A DNA stretch of 64,000 nucleotides, taken from NCBI RefSeq assembly GCF_000383675.1, contig NZ_KB911820.1, forward strand, positions 496,001 through 560,000. Direction: 5' to 3'. This DNA comes from Terracoccus sp. 273MFTsu3.1. Its GTDB lineage: Bacteria; Actinomycetota; Actinomycetes; Actinomycetales; Dermatophilaceae. The position numbers and the translations under genes are program-made. Positions 7,924-16,509 of the stretch are shown here, piece by piece (position 1 is the first letter of the stretch; every line of letters begins with the position of its first letter). A model generated the notes under the pieces. The model did no database searches, was not told the DNA's origin, and worked only from the letters and a program-made list of their open reading frames with translations.

Positions 7924-8727
7924 TCAGTGCTGCTGGGAGTCCTCGTGTGCGACGGAGCGCACGAGGTCGGCGACGGAGTCGACGATGCGGCTCGGGCGGT
8001 AGGGGAAGTGCTCGACCTGCTCGCGGCTCGTCGAGCCGGTGAGGACGAGAACGGTGCGCAGGCCCGCCTCGAGCCCGCTGATGATGTCGGTGTCCATCCG
8101 GTCGCCGACCATGATCGTCGTCTCGGAGTGCGCGTCGAGGCGGTTGAGGGCGCTGCGCATCATGAGCGGGTTGGGCTTGCCGATGTAGTAGGGCTGGCGG
8201 CCCGTCGCGGTCGAGATGAGGGCGGCGACCGAGCCGGTCGCCGGGAGGGTGCCGGCCGGGCTCGGACCGCTCGGGTCGGGGTTCGTCGCAATGAAGCGGG
8301 CGCCCTTCTCGATCAAGCGGATCGCGCGGGTGATGGCCTCGAACGAGTAGGTCCGCGTCTCACCGAGCACGACGTAGTCGGGGTCGCGGTCGGTCATGAC
8401 GTAGCCGACGTCGTGCATCGCCGTCGTCAGGCCGGCCTCGCCGACGACGTAGGCCGAGCCGCCGGGGCGCTGCTCGGCGAGGAACTGGGCCGTCGCCAGG
8501 GCGGAGGTCCAGATCGCCTCCTCCGGCACGTCGATGCCGCTGCGGAGCAGCCGGGCGCGCAGGTCGCGCGGCGTGAAGATCGAGTTGTTCGTCAGGACGA
8601 GGAAGCCCCTGCCGGACTCCTTGAGCGCCGTGACGAACTCGGCGGCGCCGGCGATCGCGTCCTCCTCGTGCACGAGGACGCCGTCCATGTCGGTGAGCCA
8701 CGTCTCGACGGGCCGGTGATCGGTCAT
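7924..8727 (-). CDS. HAD-IIA family (NagD-like) phosphatase
   Basis: A 267-residue cytosolic hydrolase with the HAD-IIA layout: motif I DMDGVLV (near residue 12), motif II TNNS (near 47), a large cap including the conserved AALISTATGRQPYYIGKPNP segment, and motif IV GDRMDTDI (near 207). NagD-type enzymes dephosphorylate sugar phosphates or nucleotides. The real substrate is unknown. The start is the ATG at 8727, because CACAAT at 8740-8735 sits 7 nt upstream like other leaderless promoters here. An open frame runs further upstream but has no family similarity. It lies just downstream of, and co-directional with, the ROK gene. Confidence 0.85.
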   Translation of the reverse strand: MTDHRPVETWLTDMDGVLVHEEDAIAGAAEFVTALKESGRGFLVLTNNSIFTPRDLRARLLRSGIDVPEEAIWTSALATAQFLAEQRPGGSAYVVGEAGLTTAMHDVGYVMTDRDPDYVVLGETRTYSFEAITRAIRLIEKGARFIATNPDPSGPSPAGTLPATGSVAALISTATGRQPYYIGKPNPLMMRSALNRLDAHSETTIMVGDRMDTDIISGLEAGLRTVLVLTGSTSREQVEHFPYRPSRIVDSVADLVRSVAHEDSQQH

Positions 8728-8762
8728 GGACCCCATTGTGGCGGGTCGGGCGGCCGCGCCGC

Positions 8763-9968
8763 TCAGGACGCCGACTGGGCGATGGCGAGGTCGACGCGGT
8801 CGGCCGTCAGGGCGTGCTGGATGACCATCGTGGCCGCGCCGATGACGCCGGCCTGCACGCCGGTGGTGGCCGGCACGATCTGGAGCACGCCGGTGGCGAG
8901 CGGGAGCGAGCGGCCGTAGACGACCTCGCGGACGCCGGCGATGAGGCTCTCGCCCGCCTGGACGAGCGAGCCGCCGATGACGATGACCGAGGGGTTGAGC
9001 AGGCTGACGCACGTGGCGAGCACCTCGCCGATGGTGCGCCCGGCCTGACGCACCGCGAGGGCGGCGGGGATGTTGCCACCCCGGACGAGGTCGACGATGT
9101 CCTTGTTGGACTCGGCGACGATGTCGATCTGCTTGAGCGCCTTGGAGATCGCCGGTCCGCTGGCGACCGCCTCGAGGCAGCCGACGTTGCCGCACGAGCA
9201 CAGGACCTCGGGGGCGTGCGGCGCCGCGACGTGGCCGAGGTCGCCGGCGGCCCCGACCGCCCCGCGGTGCAGGCGCCCGCCGCTGATGATGCCGGCGCCG
9301 ATGCCCGTGGCGACCTTGACGAAGAGGAGGTGCTCGACGTCGGGGTGGGCCATCGCGTGCTCACCGAGCGCCATGATGTTGACGTCGTTGTCGACGAGAA
9401 CCGGCACGTCGAAGTCGCGGCGCACGTGGGCCGGCACGTCGTAGCCGTCCCAGCCGGGCATGATCGGCGGTCGCATCGGGCGTCCGCTCGAGTGCTCGAC
9501 GGGTCCGGGCACGCCGATGCCGATGCCGATGAGGTCTCGGGGCTCGCGGCCCGCCTGCTCGAGGAGCCGGCGGCTCGTCGCGACGAGCCAGTCGAGGACG
9601 ACCTCGGGGCCGTCGGTGATGTCGAGGCTCTCGCCGATCTCGCAGATCGGACGGCCGCTGAGGTCGGTCAGGGCGACCCGGCCGTGGGTGGCGCCGATGT
9701 CGGCGCCGACGACGACGCGGGCCTCGGGGTTGAAGGCGAAGCGGACGGGCGGTCGGCCGCCGGTGCTGACGGCCTCACCGCTCGGGGCGAGCAGGCCGGT
9801 CGCGAGCAGCGCGTCGACGCGTGCACCGACCGTCGACCGGGCCAGGCCGGTGAGCTTGGCGAGCTCGGCGCGGGTACGGGGCGTCTCGTCGCGGAGCAGC
9901 TGGAGCAGCTCGCCGGCACCACTGACGGCGGTGGCGGCATACGCGGACGACGATGGCTCTGGACGCAC
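8763..9968 (-). CDS. ROK-family transcriptional repressor
   Basis: A 401-residue protein with an N-terminal winged helix (residues ~15-75, TRAELAKLTGLARSTVGARVDAL) fused to a sugar-kinase-like ROK domain. The ROK part has the ATP-binding phrase GADIGATHGRVALTD (near 88) and the zinc signature CSCGNVGCLE (near 255). ROK regulators such as XylR and NagC repress sugar uptake and catabolic genes and respond to a sugar or sugar phosphate. This gene is divergent from the sugar ABC importer across a 108-bp region containing an inverted repeat on top of the importer -35 box, so it very likely controls that block. The start is a GTG at 9968. No clear ribosome site is seen. Confidence 0.88.
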   Translation of the reverse strand: MRPEPSSSAYAATAVSGAGELLQLLRDETPRTRAELAKLTGLARSTVGARVDALLATGLLAPSGEAVSTGGRPPVRFAFNPEARVVVGADIGATHGRVALTDLSGRPICEIGESLDITDGPEVVLDWLVATSRRLLEQAGREPRDLIGIGIGVPGPVEHSSGRPMRPPIMPGWDGYDVPAHVRRDFDVPVLVDNDVNIMALGEHAMAHPDVEHLLFVKVATGIGAGIISGGRLHRGAVGAAGDLGHVAAPHAPEVLCSCGNVGCLEAVASGPAISKALKQIDIVAESNKDIVDLVRGGNIPAALAVRQAGRTIGEVLATCVSLLNPSVIVIGGSLVQAGESLIAGVREVVYGRSLPLATGVLQIVPATTGVQAGVIGAATMVIQHALTADRVDLAIAQSAS

Positions 9969-10032
9969 GTTTCAAGTCAAGCACAGACGGCTTCGGTATG
10001 TCATGCGACGGCTTTCGTGTCTCAGCGCGAAA

Positions 10033-10059
10033 ACTTTTGCTTGACGTGCCGACAAAAGT
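10033..10059 (+). promoter_or_regulatory. Candidate ROK operator (inverted repeat ACTTTTG...CAAAAGT)
   Basis: ACTTTTG (10033-10039) and CAAAAGT (10053-10059) form a perfect 7-bp inverted repeat with a 13-nt spacer. The spacer contains the TTGACG -35 box of the importer promoter. The sequence GCTTGAC inside it recurs inverted as GTCAAGC at 9976-9982, near the repressor start. A bound repressor would block polymerase. Confidence 0.55.
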
Positions 10060-10077
10060 GGGTCACGGTGTGACGCA
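10041..10077 (+). promoter_or_regulatory. Promoter of the sugar ABC/ebo block, leaderless
   Basis: TTGACG (10041-10046), 17-bp spacer, CACGGT (10064-10069), 7 nt, then ATG at 10077. The -35 match and exact spacing make this the best promoter in the window. No ribosome-binding site precedes the ATG, consistent with a leaderless message. Confidence 0.6.
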
Positions 10078-11606
10078 TGGAATCTCGACGGCGAGATGTA
10101 GCAGGCACCCCTCTCCTGCGAATGACAAACGTGGTCAAGCGTTTTCCCGGGGTCGTGGCCCTCGGTGGCGTCGACCTCGACGTGCAGTCCGGCGAGGTGC
10201 ACTGCCTGCTCGGCCAGAACGGCGCGGGCAAGAGCACCCTCATCAAGGTGCTCGCCGGCGTCCACGAGCCCAACGAGGGCACCATCGAGTGGGCCGGCGA
10301 CGCCGTCACCCTGCACCACCCCCAGGCCGCGATGGACCTCGGCGTCGCGACGATGTACCAGGAGCTCGACCTCGTCGAGGGCCTCACCGTCGCGGAGAAC
10401 ATCTTCCTCGGCCACGAGCCCACGCGCTTCGGCTTCTCCCAGCGCACGTCCGCCCGCCGCGAGGCGGCCCGGCTGCTCGCCCGTCTCGGCCACCCCGAGA
10501 TCTCGCCCGCCGCCGAGGTCGGCACGCTCTCGGCAGCGTCGTGCCAGATCGTCAGCATGGCCCGCGCCCTCTCGCGCGACGCGCAGCTCATCATCATGGA
10601 CGAGCCGTCCGCGGTGCTCGACGCGGGCGAGGTCGCGCAGCTCTTCCGCGTCATCCGCGAGGTCACCGACCAGGGCGTCGCCGTCGTCTACATCTCCCAC
10701 CGCCTCGAGGAGATCCGCGAGATCGGTGACCGCGTCACGGTGCTCAAGGACGGCAAGACGGTCGCGACCGGGCTCGACGCCAAGTCCACCCCGACGCAGG
10801 AGCTCATCCGACTCATGACGGGTCGCTCCATCGAGTACGTCTTCCCGCCCAAGCCCGAGGTCGTCGTCGACGCCGAGCCCGTCCTCCGTGTCGAGGGCCT
10901 CAGCCGGGCCGGCGAGTTCGGCTCGGTGAGCTTCGACGTGCGACCCGGTGAGGTCGTCGGGCTCGCGGGTCTCGTCGGCTCGGGACGCAGCGAGGTCGTC
11001 GAGACGATCTTCGGGGCCCGCAAGCCCACGAGCGGCACCGTCAGCGTCGACGGCACGGTGGTGCGCGGCGGGTCCGTCGCGGCAGCCGTCGCCGCCGGGA
11101 TCGGGCTGTGCCCCGAGGAGCGCAAGAGCCAGGCCCTCGTGCTCGGCGCCTCGCTCGCCTCGAACATCACGCTGGCGACGCTCCCGCGCTTCTCGCGCGG
11201 CGGCCTGCTCGACGGGTCGGCCGAGGTCGAGGCCGCCGAGGAGCTGCTCGAGTCGCTCGACGTGCGTCCGCGCGGCGTCCACCGTGAGTCGCGCACCCTC
11301 TCCGGCGGCAACCAGCAGAAGGTCGTCCTGGCCCGCTGGCTGCTCCGCGGCTGCAAGGTGCTGCTCCTCGACGAGCCGACCCGTGGCGTCGACGTCGGCG
11401 CCCGCTCCGAGATCTACGCGCTGATCCGCCGCCTCACCGACGAGGGCGTCGCCGTCGTCGTCGTCTCCAGCGAGATCCCCGAGGTCCTGGGGCTGTCCAA
11501 CCGGGTGCTGGTCCTCGCCGACCGCACCGTCCGTCACGAGGGCCCGGCCGACGAGCTCGACGAGCACGCCGTCCTCGACATCATCCTGAAGGGAGACGCG
11601 GCATGA
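10077..11606 (+). CDS. Sugar ABC transporter ATP-binding protein (RbsA/MglA type)
   Basis: A 509-residue protein with two fused ATPase domains, the hallmark of RbsA/XylG/MglA importers. The first has Walker A GQNGAGKST (near residue 46), an unusual signature LSAASCQIVSMARAL, and IIMDEPSAVLD. The second half has the degenerate Walker A typical of the family (GLVGSGRSE), the ATPase signature LSGGNQQKVVLARW and LLLDEPTRGVD. It powers uptake of a pentose, hexose or cyclitol-type substrate. The last 4 bp overlap the permease start (ATGA). It is the first gene of a co-oriented block reaching 27.9 kb. Confidence 0.92.
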   Translation: MESRRRDVAGTPLLRMTNVVKRFPGVVALGGVDLDVQSGEVHCLLGQNGAGKSTLIKVLAGVHEPNEGTIEWAGDAVTLHHPQAAMDLGVATMYQELDLVEGLTVAENIFLGHEPTRFGFSQRTSARREAARLLARLGHPEISPAAEVGTLSAASCQIVSMARALSRDAQLIIMDEPSAVLDAGEVAQLFRVIREVTDQGVAVVYISHRLEEIREIGDRVTVLKDGKTVATGLDAKSTPTQELIRLMTGRSIEYVFPPKPEVVVDAEPVLRVEGLSRAGEFGSVSFDVRPGEVVGLAGLVGSGRSEVVETIFGARKPTSGTVSVDGTVVRGGSVAAAVAAGIGLCPEERKSQALVLGASLASNITLATLPRFSRGGLLDGSAEVEAAEELLESLDVRPRGVHRESRTLSGGNQQKVVLARWLLRGCKVLLLDEPTRGVDVGARSEIYALIRRLTDEGVAVVVVSSEIPEVLGLSNRVLVLADRTVRHEGPADELDEHAVLDIILKGDAA

Positions 11607-12691
11607 GCGCCGACGTCACGAAGGTCGACCAGGCAGGGGAGCCCGTCGCCGGCCGCGCCGAGGGGGACGCCACGGCCACCCCGAGCGGGCCACCGGTCGG
11701 TGGCGCCGCACCCCGGAAGGACGGCGGCCTCGCCGGCTTCCTCAGCGGGCCGGCCGGCCGCAACGCGGGCCTCGTGCTCGCCCTCATCCTCCTCGTGGTC
11801 GTCGGCATCGTCACGGCGGGCGACCGCTTCGCCAGCCCCGAGAACGCCCTGACGATCCTGCGCCTCGGCTCGGTCATCGGTGTGGTGAGCGTCGGCATGA
11901 CGTTCGTCATCTCCGGCGGCGGCATCGACCTGTCGGTTGGCGCCATCGTCGCCCTCTCGTCGGTGTGGGCCACGACGGTCGCCACGCAGACGATGGCGGC
12001 GAACGTCCACTGGATCGTCATGGTGGTCGCGGCACTCGTCGTCGGCGCCGTCTGCGGACTCGTCAACGGGGTGCTCATCGCGTACGGCCGGATGGCCCCG
12101 TTCATCGCGACCCTCGCGATGCTCGCCGCCGCCCGCGGGCTCGCCGAGATCATCGCCAAGCGCCGCACCCAGATCATCCGCGACCGCGGCTTCATCGAGT
12201 TCTTCGGCGGCAGCGTCCTCGGCATCCCCGTCCTCGTCATCATGTTCGCGATCGTCGCCGTCGTCGGCTGGGTCCTGCTCAACCGCACGACGTTCGGCCG
12301 GCGCACCCTGGCTATCGGGGGCAATCCCGAGGCGGCCCGTCTCGCGGGAATCCGGGTGCAGCGCCAGACGATGTACCTCTACATCCTGCTCGGTGTCGCC
12401 TGCGGCATCGCGGCCGTGATGATCATGGCCCGCACGACGACCGGCACCTCGACGCACGGCACGCTCTACGAGCTCGACGCGATCGCGGCCGTCGTCATCG
12501 GCGGCACGCTCCTCAGCGGCGGCCGCGGCACCATCGTCGGCACCGTCCTCGGCGTCCTCATCTTCACGACGCTCACCAACGTCTTCACCCTCAACAACCT
12601 CGACACGTCGACGCAGGCGGTGGCCAAGGGGGCGATCATCGTCGCCGCCGTCCTGCTCCAGCAGCGGGTCTCCCGCACCAGGTCGGGCTAG
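11603..12691 (+). CDS. Sugar ABC transporter permease (RbsC type)
   Basis: A 362-residue membrane protein with a Pro/Gly-rich cytosolic N-terminus (~50 residues) and about 8-10 hydrophobic segments. It contains the family phrases GGGIDLSVGAI, NGVLIAYGRMAPFIATL, AIGGNPEAARLAGI and GGTLLSGGRGTI of BPD_transp_2 permeases. It forms the translocation path with the RbsA-type ATPase, whose stop it overlaps. Substrate class is the same as for the binding protein downstream. Confidence 0.92.
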   Translation: MSADVTKVDQAGEPVAGRAEGDATATPSGPPVGGAAPRKDGGLAGFLSGPAGRNAGLVLALILLVVVGIVTAGDRFASPENALTILRLGSVIGVVSVGMTFVISGGGIDLSVGAIVALSSVWATTVATQTMAANVHWIVMVVAALVVGAVCGLVNGVLIAYGRMAPFIATLAMLAAARGLAEIIAKRRTQIIRDRGFIEFFGGSVLGIPVLVIMFAIVAVVGWVLLNRTTFGRRTLAIGGNPEAARLAGIRVQRQTMYLYILLGVACGIAAVMIMARTTTGTSTHGTLYELDAIAAVVIGGTLLSGGRGTIVGTVLGVLIFTTLTNVFTLNNLDTSTQAVAKGAIIVAAVLLQQRVSRTRSG

Positions 12692-12779
12692 CCGAACGGC
12701 CCGGTCGACAGCAGCACCACCAGCACGGCAGAGCACCACTCACACCGCACCACCCCTCTTCGCTCACATAGGAGTCAGC

Positions 12780-13838
12780 GTGTCCGCATCACTCTCCCGT
12801 TCGACCAAGCGCGTCGCCGTCCTGGCGATCGCCCTGAGCTCGGCACTCGTCGCCGCCGGCTGCACGAGCAACGACCCGGCCACGACTCCCGCGGCCTCGA
12901 CCCAGCAGGCCAGCAACGCGGCGAGCGACAACGACGCCCCCGGCAAGAAGGTCGTCATCGGCTTCTCCGGCCCGGCCGCCGACCACGGATGGCTCGCCGC
13001 CGTCAACAACTCGGCCCTCGCCGAGGCGAAGAAGTACAGCGACGTCGAGCTCAAGTCCGCCGAGGGCACGAACGACGCCAGCCTCCAGATCAGCCAGATC
13101 GAGACCTTCATCAACGACAAGGTCGACGCGATCGTGCTGCTGCCGACCGACGGCGCGGCGCTCACCGAGGTCGCCACCAAGGCCATGCAGGCGGGCATCC
13201 CCGTCATCAACGTCGACCGTGAGTTCTCGAGCCCGTTCGCCGCGCGCGCGACGATCCTCGGTGACAACTACGGCATGGGCGTCTCGGCCGGCACGTACGC
13301 CTGCAAGATCGTCAAGGACAAGAACCTCACCAACCCGGTCATCGCCGAGATCGCCGGCATCGACGCCCTGCCCCTGACGCAGGACCGTTCGAAGGGCTTC
13401 GCCGACGCGCTCAAGGCCTGCAACCAGACCGTCGACAACCGGGTCGCGGCCGAGTTCACCGTCGAGTCCGGCGAGAAGCAGGCGTCCAACCTGCTCCAGG
13501 CCGCACCGAAGATCGACGTCCTCTGGAACCACGACGACGACCAGGGTGTCGGCGTCATGGCCGCGCTCGACCAGGCCAACCGCCACGAGATGGCCTTCAT
13601 CGGCGGTGCCGGTTCGGCCAACGCGATGCGCTGGATCCAGGAGGGCAAGATGGAGGCCACGGTCATCTACCCGCCGACCCAGGCTGCCGACGGCATCAAG
13701 CTCGCGCGCCTCATCGCCCAGAACAAGGGCCTGAGCGACCTCGTCCAGGTCGAGGTGCCCAACCGCGTCGTCCTCAACGCGCCCGTCGTGACCAAGGAGA
13801 ACGTCGAGCAGTACCTGCCTCTCGGCTTCGAGTCCTGA
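12780..13838 (+). CDS. Sugar ABC transporter substrate-binding lipoprotein (RbsB type)
   Basis: A 352-residue protein with a lipoprotein signal (basic SRSTKRVAVLAIALSS then lipobox LVAAGC, Cys near residue 24), a Ser/Thr/Ala linker, and a type I periplasmic binding fold. Family phrases include VVIGFSGPAADHGWLAAVNN, IVLLPTDGAAL, PVINVDREF, NHDDDQGVGVMAAL and GGAGSANAM. It should be anchored to the outer face of the membrane and deliver a sugar-like ligand to the permease. The start is GTG 12780 behind AGGAGT (12772-12777). A hairpin follows at 13845-13879. The ligand is unknown. Neighbours suggest a sugar, keto-sugar or cyclitol. Confidence 0.92.
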   Translation: MSASLSRSTKRVAVLAIALSSALVAAGCTSNDPATTPAASTQQASNAASDNDAPGKKVVIGFSGPAADHGWLAAVNNSALAEAKKYSDVELKSAEGTNDASLQISQIETFINDKVDAIVLLPTDGAALTEVATKAMQAGIPVINVDREFSSPFAARATILGDNYGMGVSAGTYACKIVKDKNLTNPVIAEIAGIDALPLTQDRSKGFADALKACNQTVDNRVAAEFTVESGEKQASNLLQAAPKIDVLWNHDDDQGVGVMAALDQANRHEMAFIGGAGSANAMRWIQEGKMEATVIYPPTQAADGIKLARLIAQNKGLSDLVQVEVPNRVVLNAPVVTKENVEQYLPLGFES

Positions 13839-13844
13839 CCGGTC

Positions 13845-13879
13845 GGTGCCCGCGCCGCCGCACCGGTGACGCGGGCACC
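13845..13879 (+). terminator. Hairpin after the binding-protein gene
   Basis: GGTGCCCGCG (13845-13854) pairs with CGCGGGCACC (13870-13879) across a 15-nt loop. Such structures after binding-protein genes often stabilise the upstream message or partly terminate it, giving more binding protein than downstream enzymes. Confidence 0.5.
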
Positions 13880-13940
13880 GCACCGCACCCGCAGGACCGA
13901 ACCGTCAGCGGTACCACCCCACGTCGGATGTGAGGACGTC

Positions 13941-15173
13941 ATGAGCACACCCAGCAAGCCCACCCTCGGGGTCGGGATGATCGGCTACGCCTTCATGGGG
14001 CGGGCCCACTCCCAGGCCTGGCGCAACGTGCGCAGCTACTTCGACGTGCCGGCCGCGCCGGGTCTCGTCGCCGTGGCCGGGCGCAACGAGGCGGCCGCGC
14101 GCGACACGGCCGACCGCTTCGGCTGGGCCGGGGTCGAGACCGACTGGCGGCGCCTGCTCGAGCGTGACGACATCGACATCATCGACATCTGCACGCCGGG
14201 CGACACCCACGCCGAGATCGCCGTCGCCGCGCTCGAGGCCGGCAAGCACGTGCTCTGCGAGAAGCCCCTCGCCAACTCGGTCGGGGAGGCCGAGGCGATG
14301 GTCGTCGCCGCAGAGGCGGCCCGGTCGCGGGGGGTCCGCTCGATGGTCGGCTTCACCTACCGCCGGGTCCCGGCCATCGCGTACGCGCGTCGCCTCGTCA
14401 CCGAGGGACGCCTCGGTCGCATCCTCCACGTCCGCGGCGCCTACCTCCAGGACTGGCTCGTCGACCCGCAGTCGCCGCTCACCTGGCGCCTTCAGAAGGA
14501 GCGCGCCGGCTCCGGGGCGCTCGGTGACATCGGCGCGCACATCGTCGACCTCGCCCAGTTCGTGACGGGCGAGCGGCTCACCGGCGTCAGCGCGCTCACC
14601 GAGACCTTCGTCCGCGAGCGCCCGGTCGCCGACCCGACGACGGTCGGCACCGGCGGGATCAGCGCGTCGGCCGCCCAGAACGGCTCGGCCACCACCGGGC
14701 CGGTGACCGTCGACGACGCCGCCGTCCTCGTCTCGCGGATGAGCGGGGGCGCGCTCGCCACGTTCGAGGCGACGCGTTTCGCGAACGGCCGCAAGAACGC
14801 GATCCGGCTCGAGATCAACGGGACCGAGGGCTCGCTCGCCTTCGACTTCGAGGACATGAACGTCCTGCACGTCTTCGACGGACGTGTCCCGAGCCGGGAC
14901 GCCGGCTTCACCCGGGTGCTCGTCACCGAGTCCAGCCACCCCTACGTGGCGTCCTGGTGGCCGCCCGGCCACGTGCTCGGCTATGAGCACGGCTTCACCC
15001 ACCAGGCGGTCGACCTGCTGACCGCCATCGCCGAGGGCACCGACCCCCGGCCTTCCTTCTCCGACGGGCTCCAGGTGCAGCGGATCCTGTCGGCGGTCGA
15101 GACGAGCGTGGAGCGGGAGGGGTCCTGGACCCCGATCGACGGGGCCCACGCGACGTCACCGGCCATGTCCTGA
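13941..15173 (+). CDS. Gfo/Idh/MocA family NAD(P)-dependent oxidoreductase
   Basis: A 410-residue enzyme with an N-terminal Rossmann fold (GVGMIGYAFMGRAH, residues ~11-24) and the family lysine motif CEKPLANS (near residue 110), followed by the GFO_IDH_MocA C-terminal domain with the DIGAHIVDLAQF helix (near 196) carrying the catalytic-type D-x-x-x-H. Members oxidise sugars, inositols or related polyols, often at C1, C2 or C3. ATG 13941 follows a GAGGA ribosome site. It lies between the importer and an exported isomerase, so a role in oxidising the imported compound is likely. An inositol 2-dehydrogenase-like or 3-keto-glycoside activity are both plausible. Confidence 0.88.
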   Translation: MSTPSKPTLGVGMIGYAFMGRAHSQAWRNVRSYFDVPAAPGLVAVAGRNEAAARDTADRFGWAGVETDWRRLLERDDIDIIDICTPGDTHAEIAVAALEAGKHVLCEKPLANSVGEAEAMVVAAEAARSRGVRSMVGFTYRRVPAIAYARRLVTEGRLGRILHVRGAYLQDWLVDPQSPLTWRLQKERAGSGALGDIGAHIVDLAQFVTGERLTGVSALTETFVRERPVADPTTVGTGGISASAAQNGSATTGPVTVDDAAVLVSRMSGGALATFEATRFANGRKNAIRLEINGTEGSLAFDFEDMNVLHVFDGRVPSRDAGFTRVLVTESSHPYVASWWPPGHVLGYEHGFTHQAVDLLTAIAEGTDPRPSFSDGLQVQRILSAVETSVEREGSWTPIDGAHATSPAMS

Positions 15174-15231
15174 ACGTTGCGGTGGTGCACCCGACCTCGC
15201 CTGTCAGAAAAGGAGATTCGGCTCAACCGCA

Positions 15232-15237
15232 CGTCTA
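15232..15237 (+). promoter_or_regulatory. Possible internal -10 box
   Basis: TAGTCT at about 15232-15237, in the 96-bp gap before the exported isomerase gene, preceded by an A-rich AAAAGGAGA run. It might give a secondary promoter within the long block. Weak evidence: a hexamer match only. Confidence 0.25.
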
Positions 15238-15269
15238 GTCTCTGTCACCCCCTGAAGGAGCAAGCTCAC

Positions 15270-16385
15270 ATGCACGACAATGACGTCAACCCGCTCAAGC
15301 TCGTCAGCAAGCTCGGCCTCAACCGTCGCCAGTTCTTCGCAGCCACGACCGGCATGGCGGCCGCAGTCGCCATGACCGGGGCCGCCGCGGCCCAGGCCGC
15401 CCCCGGCGCCAACGGCGTCCTCATCCCGGCGCCCCGCCGCGGCATCATCCTCTACACCGTGCGCGATGCCGTCAGCCGCAACCCGCTGACCTCGCCCTAC
15501 GCCTCCGGTTTCAAGGAGGTGCTCACCGAGCTCTCCTCGATCGGCTACCGCCAGATCGAGTTCGCCGGCCTCACCCAGAACGCCAACTCGGAGGGCGGTG
15601 CCAACCTCAACACCGTCGAGGGGGCGACGCTGCTCCGCTCGTGGCTCGACGACCTGGGCCTCCAGGCCGAGGGCAACCACGGCTCCGTCCCGTCGACGAT
15701 CACGGACGCCAACATCGCGGCGTTCGACACGGCCTGCGAGATCGCCAACATCCTCGGCATGGGCCACATCGGCACGGGCAGCGACCCGACGAGCAGCGCC
15801 TACGTCGCCGACTGGGAGGCCGCCGCAGCACGCTGGGACTTCTACGGCGAGCGGGCGTCCCGCCACGGCCTCAAGCTCTACACGCACAACCACGACATCG
15901 CCTACAGCTTCCTGCTCGACAGCGGGCCGCTCGACGCGAACGGCCGGCCGACGCGCTCGTCCGGCATCCGTCGCCTCGAGCACTTCCTCGCCAACACCGA
16001 CCCGAAGCACGTCTATCTCGAGATGGACATCTACTGGGCGCACGTCGCGCAGTACAAGCACAAGACGTACACCGCTCCGGACGGATCGGTCGTCACGTCG
16101 CTCTTCGACCCGGCCGCCGTCGTCGCCGCCCAGACGAACCGCTTCCCGCTCTTCCACGCCAAGGACGGCAAGATCGACACGACGCAGGCCAACGGCTACG
16201 TCATGGCCCCCTTCGGCCAGGGCGACATCGACTACTCGACGTTCCTGCGTCGCGTCGGTGCCAAGGGCTCGCACAACCCGATGTGGGAGATGGACACGGC
16301 ACCGGGCAACGCCACGACGGCCCCGAACCAGTCGATGGAGCTCTCGAAGGTCAGCTACGACAACATGGCCGCCCTTCGCGGCTGA
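15270..16385 (+). CDS. Tat-exported sugar phosphate isomerase/epimerase-like TIM barrel
   Basis: A 371-residue protein with a twin-arginine signal (LNRRQFFAATTG near residue 25, then an Ala-rich hydrophobic stretch to ~AAAAQAAPG). The mature part has the AP-endonuclease-2/xylose-isomerase-like TIM-barrel layout: YTVRDA, GYRQIEFAG, GLKLYTHNHDIAY, YLEMDIYWAH, FHAKDG and a final E/D metal-ligand region. Export by Tat suggests folding with a metal cofactor in the cytosol. Extracellular members in similar loci act on sugars or keto-glycosides rather than phosphates. ATG 15270 follows GAAGGAG (15254-15260). The exact substrate is unknown. Confidence 0.85.
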   Translation: MHDNDVNPLKLVSKLGLNRRQFFAATTGMAAAVAMTGAAAAQAAPGANGVLIPAPRRGIILYTVRDAVSRNPLTSPYASGFKEVLTELSSIGYRQIEFAGLTQNANSEGGANLNTVEGATLLRSWLDDLGLQAEGNHGSVPSTITDANIAAFDTACEIANILGMGHIGTGSDPTSSAYVADWEAAAARWDFYGERASRHGLKLYTHNHDIAYSFLLDSGPLDANGRPTRSSGIRRLEHFLANTDPKHVYLEMDIYWAHVAQYKHKTYTAPDGSVVTSLFDPAAVVAAQTNRFPLFHAKDGKIDTTQANGYVMAPFGQGDIDYSTFLRRVGAKGSHNPMWEMDTAPGNATTAPNQSMELSKVSYDNMAALRG

Positions 16386-16428
16386 CGCCGTCCCCGTTCC
16401 CACGGGGGCCGAAACACGAAACGCCGAC

Positions 16429-16472
16429 CCCCGGGGAGTGCAAGTGCCGTTGCAGCGGCGCGCTCCCCGGGG
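16429..16472 (+). promoter_or_regulatory. Structured RNA leader/attenuator candidate
   Basis: CCCCGGGGAG (16429-16438) pairs with CTCCCCGGGG (16463-16472). Inside, TGCAA (16439-16443) pairs with TTGCA (16450-16454). The element sits in the 124-bp gap just before the secreted dehydrogenase gene and could be a partial terminator or message-stabilising structure. Confidence 0.45.
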
Positions 16473-16509
16473 ACCGGCTTCGCCCGTCTCTGTCAAGAAG
16501 GACGTACCG

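Noticed and set aside
8728-9201. N-terminal extension of the HAD-IIA phosphatase
   Set aside because: It overlaps the 3' half of the ROK gene, has no HAD similarity, and a -10 box marks the start at 8727.
15598-16509. Upstream in-frame extension of the secreted dehydrogenase (about 300 extra codons)
   Set aside because: It overlaps the Tat-exported isomerase gene in another frame, is low complexity, and would bury the signal peptide that starts at 16510.
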